Source of the DNA: Pseudooceanicola antarcticus
GTDB lineage: Bacteria; Pseudomonadota; Alphaproteobacteria; Rhodobacterales; Rhodobacteraceae
Direction: 5' to 3'
Length of the DNA: 64,000 nucleotides
Assembly: GCF_900215355.1 (NCBI RefSeq)
Contig: NZ_OBEA01000006.1
Location: 124,001 to 188,000 of the forward strand
Position numbers and translations under genes: made by a program. The notes beneath the pieces are model-generated. The model searched no databases. It was not told the origin of the DNA and saw only the letters and a list, made by a program, of their open reading frames with translations. Below, piece after piece: positions 63,420 to 64,000 of this stretch (position 1 is the first letter of the stretch; the number at the start of each line of letters is the position of its first letter).

Positions 63420-64000
63420 CAGCGGGGCCTCTGCCCCGGCGGCGAAGTCCGAGGAAAAGGCCGCCCCTGCCGAAACCGCATCCACCGCGACCCAGGGTGG
63501 CGCCACCGCCGAGACCGGCAAACCCGTCGACACGCCCGCCCCCGCCGCGCCCAAGGGCGCGGACGGCAAGCGTATCTTCGCCTCGCCCCTGGCCCGCCGC
63601 ATCGCGGCTCAGAAGGGCCTGGACCTGGCGTCCCTGAAGGGCTCGGGCCCCAAGGGTCGTATCGTCAAGGCCGATGTCGAAGCCGCCGAGGCCAAGCCTG
63701 CCGCTGCCAAGTCCGAGGCCGCCGCGCCCAAGGCCGCAGCCGCTGCTGCCGCCCCTGCCGGCCCCTCGACCGACGCCGTCCTCAAGATGTACGAGGGCCG
63801 CGAGTTTGAAGAGGTCAAGCTGGACGGCATGCGCAAGACCATTGCCGCCCGTCTCACCGAGGCCAAGCAGACCATCCCGCACTTCTACCTGCGCCGCGAC
63901 ATCAAGCTCGATGCGCTGATGAAGTTCCGCAGCCAGCTGAACAAGCAGCTGGAAGCGCGGGGCGTGAAGCTCTCGGTCAATGACTTCATCATCAAGGCCT
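63157..64000 (+). CDS. pdhC: Dihydrolipoamide acetyltransferase (E2), 5' part, runs off the window
   Basis: The first 281 codons are present. Lipoyl domain at residues 1-80 with the Lys in [12 protein letters not shown], an Ala/Pro/Lys-rich linker, the peripheral subunit-binding domain (FASPLARRIAAQKGLDLASL ... GSGPKGRIVKADV, about 128-165), a second Ala-rich linker, and the beginning of the catalytic acetyltransferase domain (KLDGMRKTIAARLTEAKQTI, PHFYLRRDIKLDALM). It transfers acetyl from lipoyl to CoA. CTAAGGAGAGAGAG precedes the ATG, ten bases after pdhB. The catalytic HxxxD motif lies beyond the window. Confidence 0.95.
   Translation, partial: MPTEILMPALSPTMEEGTLAKWLVKEGDTVSSGDLLAEIETDKATMEFEAVDEGVIGKILIADGTEGVKVNTPIAVLLEEGESADDIDSGASAPAAKSEEKAAPAETASTATQGGATAETGKPVDTPAPAAPKGADGKRIFASPLARRIAAQKGLDLASLKGSGPKGRIVKADVEAAEAKPAAAKSEAAAPKAAAAAAAPAGPSTDAVLKMYEGREFEEVKLDGMRKTIAARLTEAKQTIPHFYLRRDIKLDALMKFRSQLNKQLEARGVKLSVNDFIIKA

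Overview
The window is about 64 kb of high-GC DNA with densely packed genes and no rRNA, tRNA, CRISPR array, phage or transposase gene that I can see. Gene content points to an alphaproteobacterium of the Rhodobacterales (Roseobacter/Paracoccaceae group). The main indications are a pyruvate dehydrogenase operon whose E1-beta carries its own lipoyl domain, the peroxiredoxin-DUF455-M23 peptidase-bactofilin row, tandem cyclophilins, a class I aldolase close to pgk, and a LexA box of the alphaproteobacterial GTTC-N7-GTTC type. The genus cannot be fixed from sequence reading alone. The window starts at the last gene of one sugar operon and ends inside pdhC.

Layout. (1) 1-6.9 kb, minus strand: lacI-type regulator, sugar isomerase/epimerase, Gfo/Idh oxidoreductase and an RbsABC-type transporter, substrate unknown. 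(2) 7.1-17.1 kb, plus strand: a paralogous LacI regulator, then a MalEFGK-type transporter, GH43 beta-xylosidase, Gfo/Idh oxidoreductase, ThuA-like protein and xylose isomerase, a xyloside/xylose uptake and breakdown cluster without a xylulokinase. (3) 17.3-24.0 kb: CBS-pair protein, LysR regulator, and a valine-degradation set (mmsA, isobutyryl-CoA dehydrogenase-like, 3-hydroxyisobutyryl-CoA hydrolase-like, mmsB). (4) 24.1-37.8 kb: phosphotransferase, uvrA with LexA box, zinT with Zur-like box, methyltransferase, lpd, DUF924, MFS, queA and a giant AsmA/DUF3971 protein. (5) 37.9-49.9 kb: bcp, DUF455, M23 peptidase and bactofilin, then single housekeeping or accessory genes (GNAT, EamA, HNH, VOC, esterase, AlkA-like glycosylase, cobA, MFS, cutA, squalene/phytoene-synthase-like). 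(6) 50.0-64.0 kb: cimA, cysS, PEP-mutase-like, TPM protein, two cyclophilins, pgk, DUF1330, class I aldolase, tautomerase, an FtsB/DivIC-like protein and pdhA-pdhB-pdhC.

The most interesting signals are regulatory. A 15-codon reading frame ending Cys-Cys-Ile-Thr-Cys-stop lies upstream of cysS. It sits seven bases behind a plausible promoter, so it may be leaderless, and it is followed by mutually exclusive pairings, one of which can mask the cysS ribosome-binding site. I propose it as a cysteine-sensing attenuator. A 22-bp palindrome (arms GATAGTTT/AAACTATC around a CG centre) occurs upstream of both lpd and pdhA, 30 kb apart, and probably co-regulates E1/E2 with E3. The two divergent LacI paralogs are flanked by operators sharing the frame TGA-N3-ACGT-N3-TCA. 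uvrA has a perfect LexA direct repeat and zinT a near-perfect Zur-like palindrome.

Repeats: three intergenic copies of a hairpin-rich REP-like element (near 44.98, 53.6 and 60.3 kb), the last running into three 44-bp tandem units, and a 263-bp in-register duplication of the lipoyl-domain coding sequence between pdhB and pdhC.
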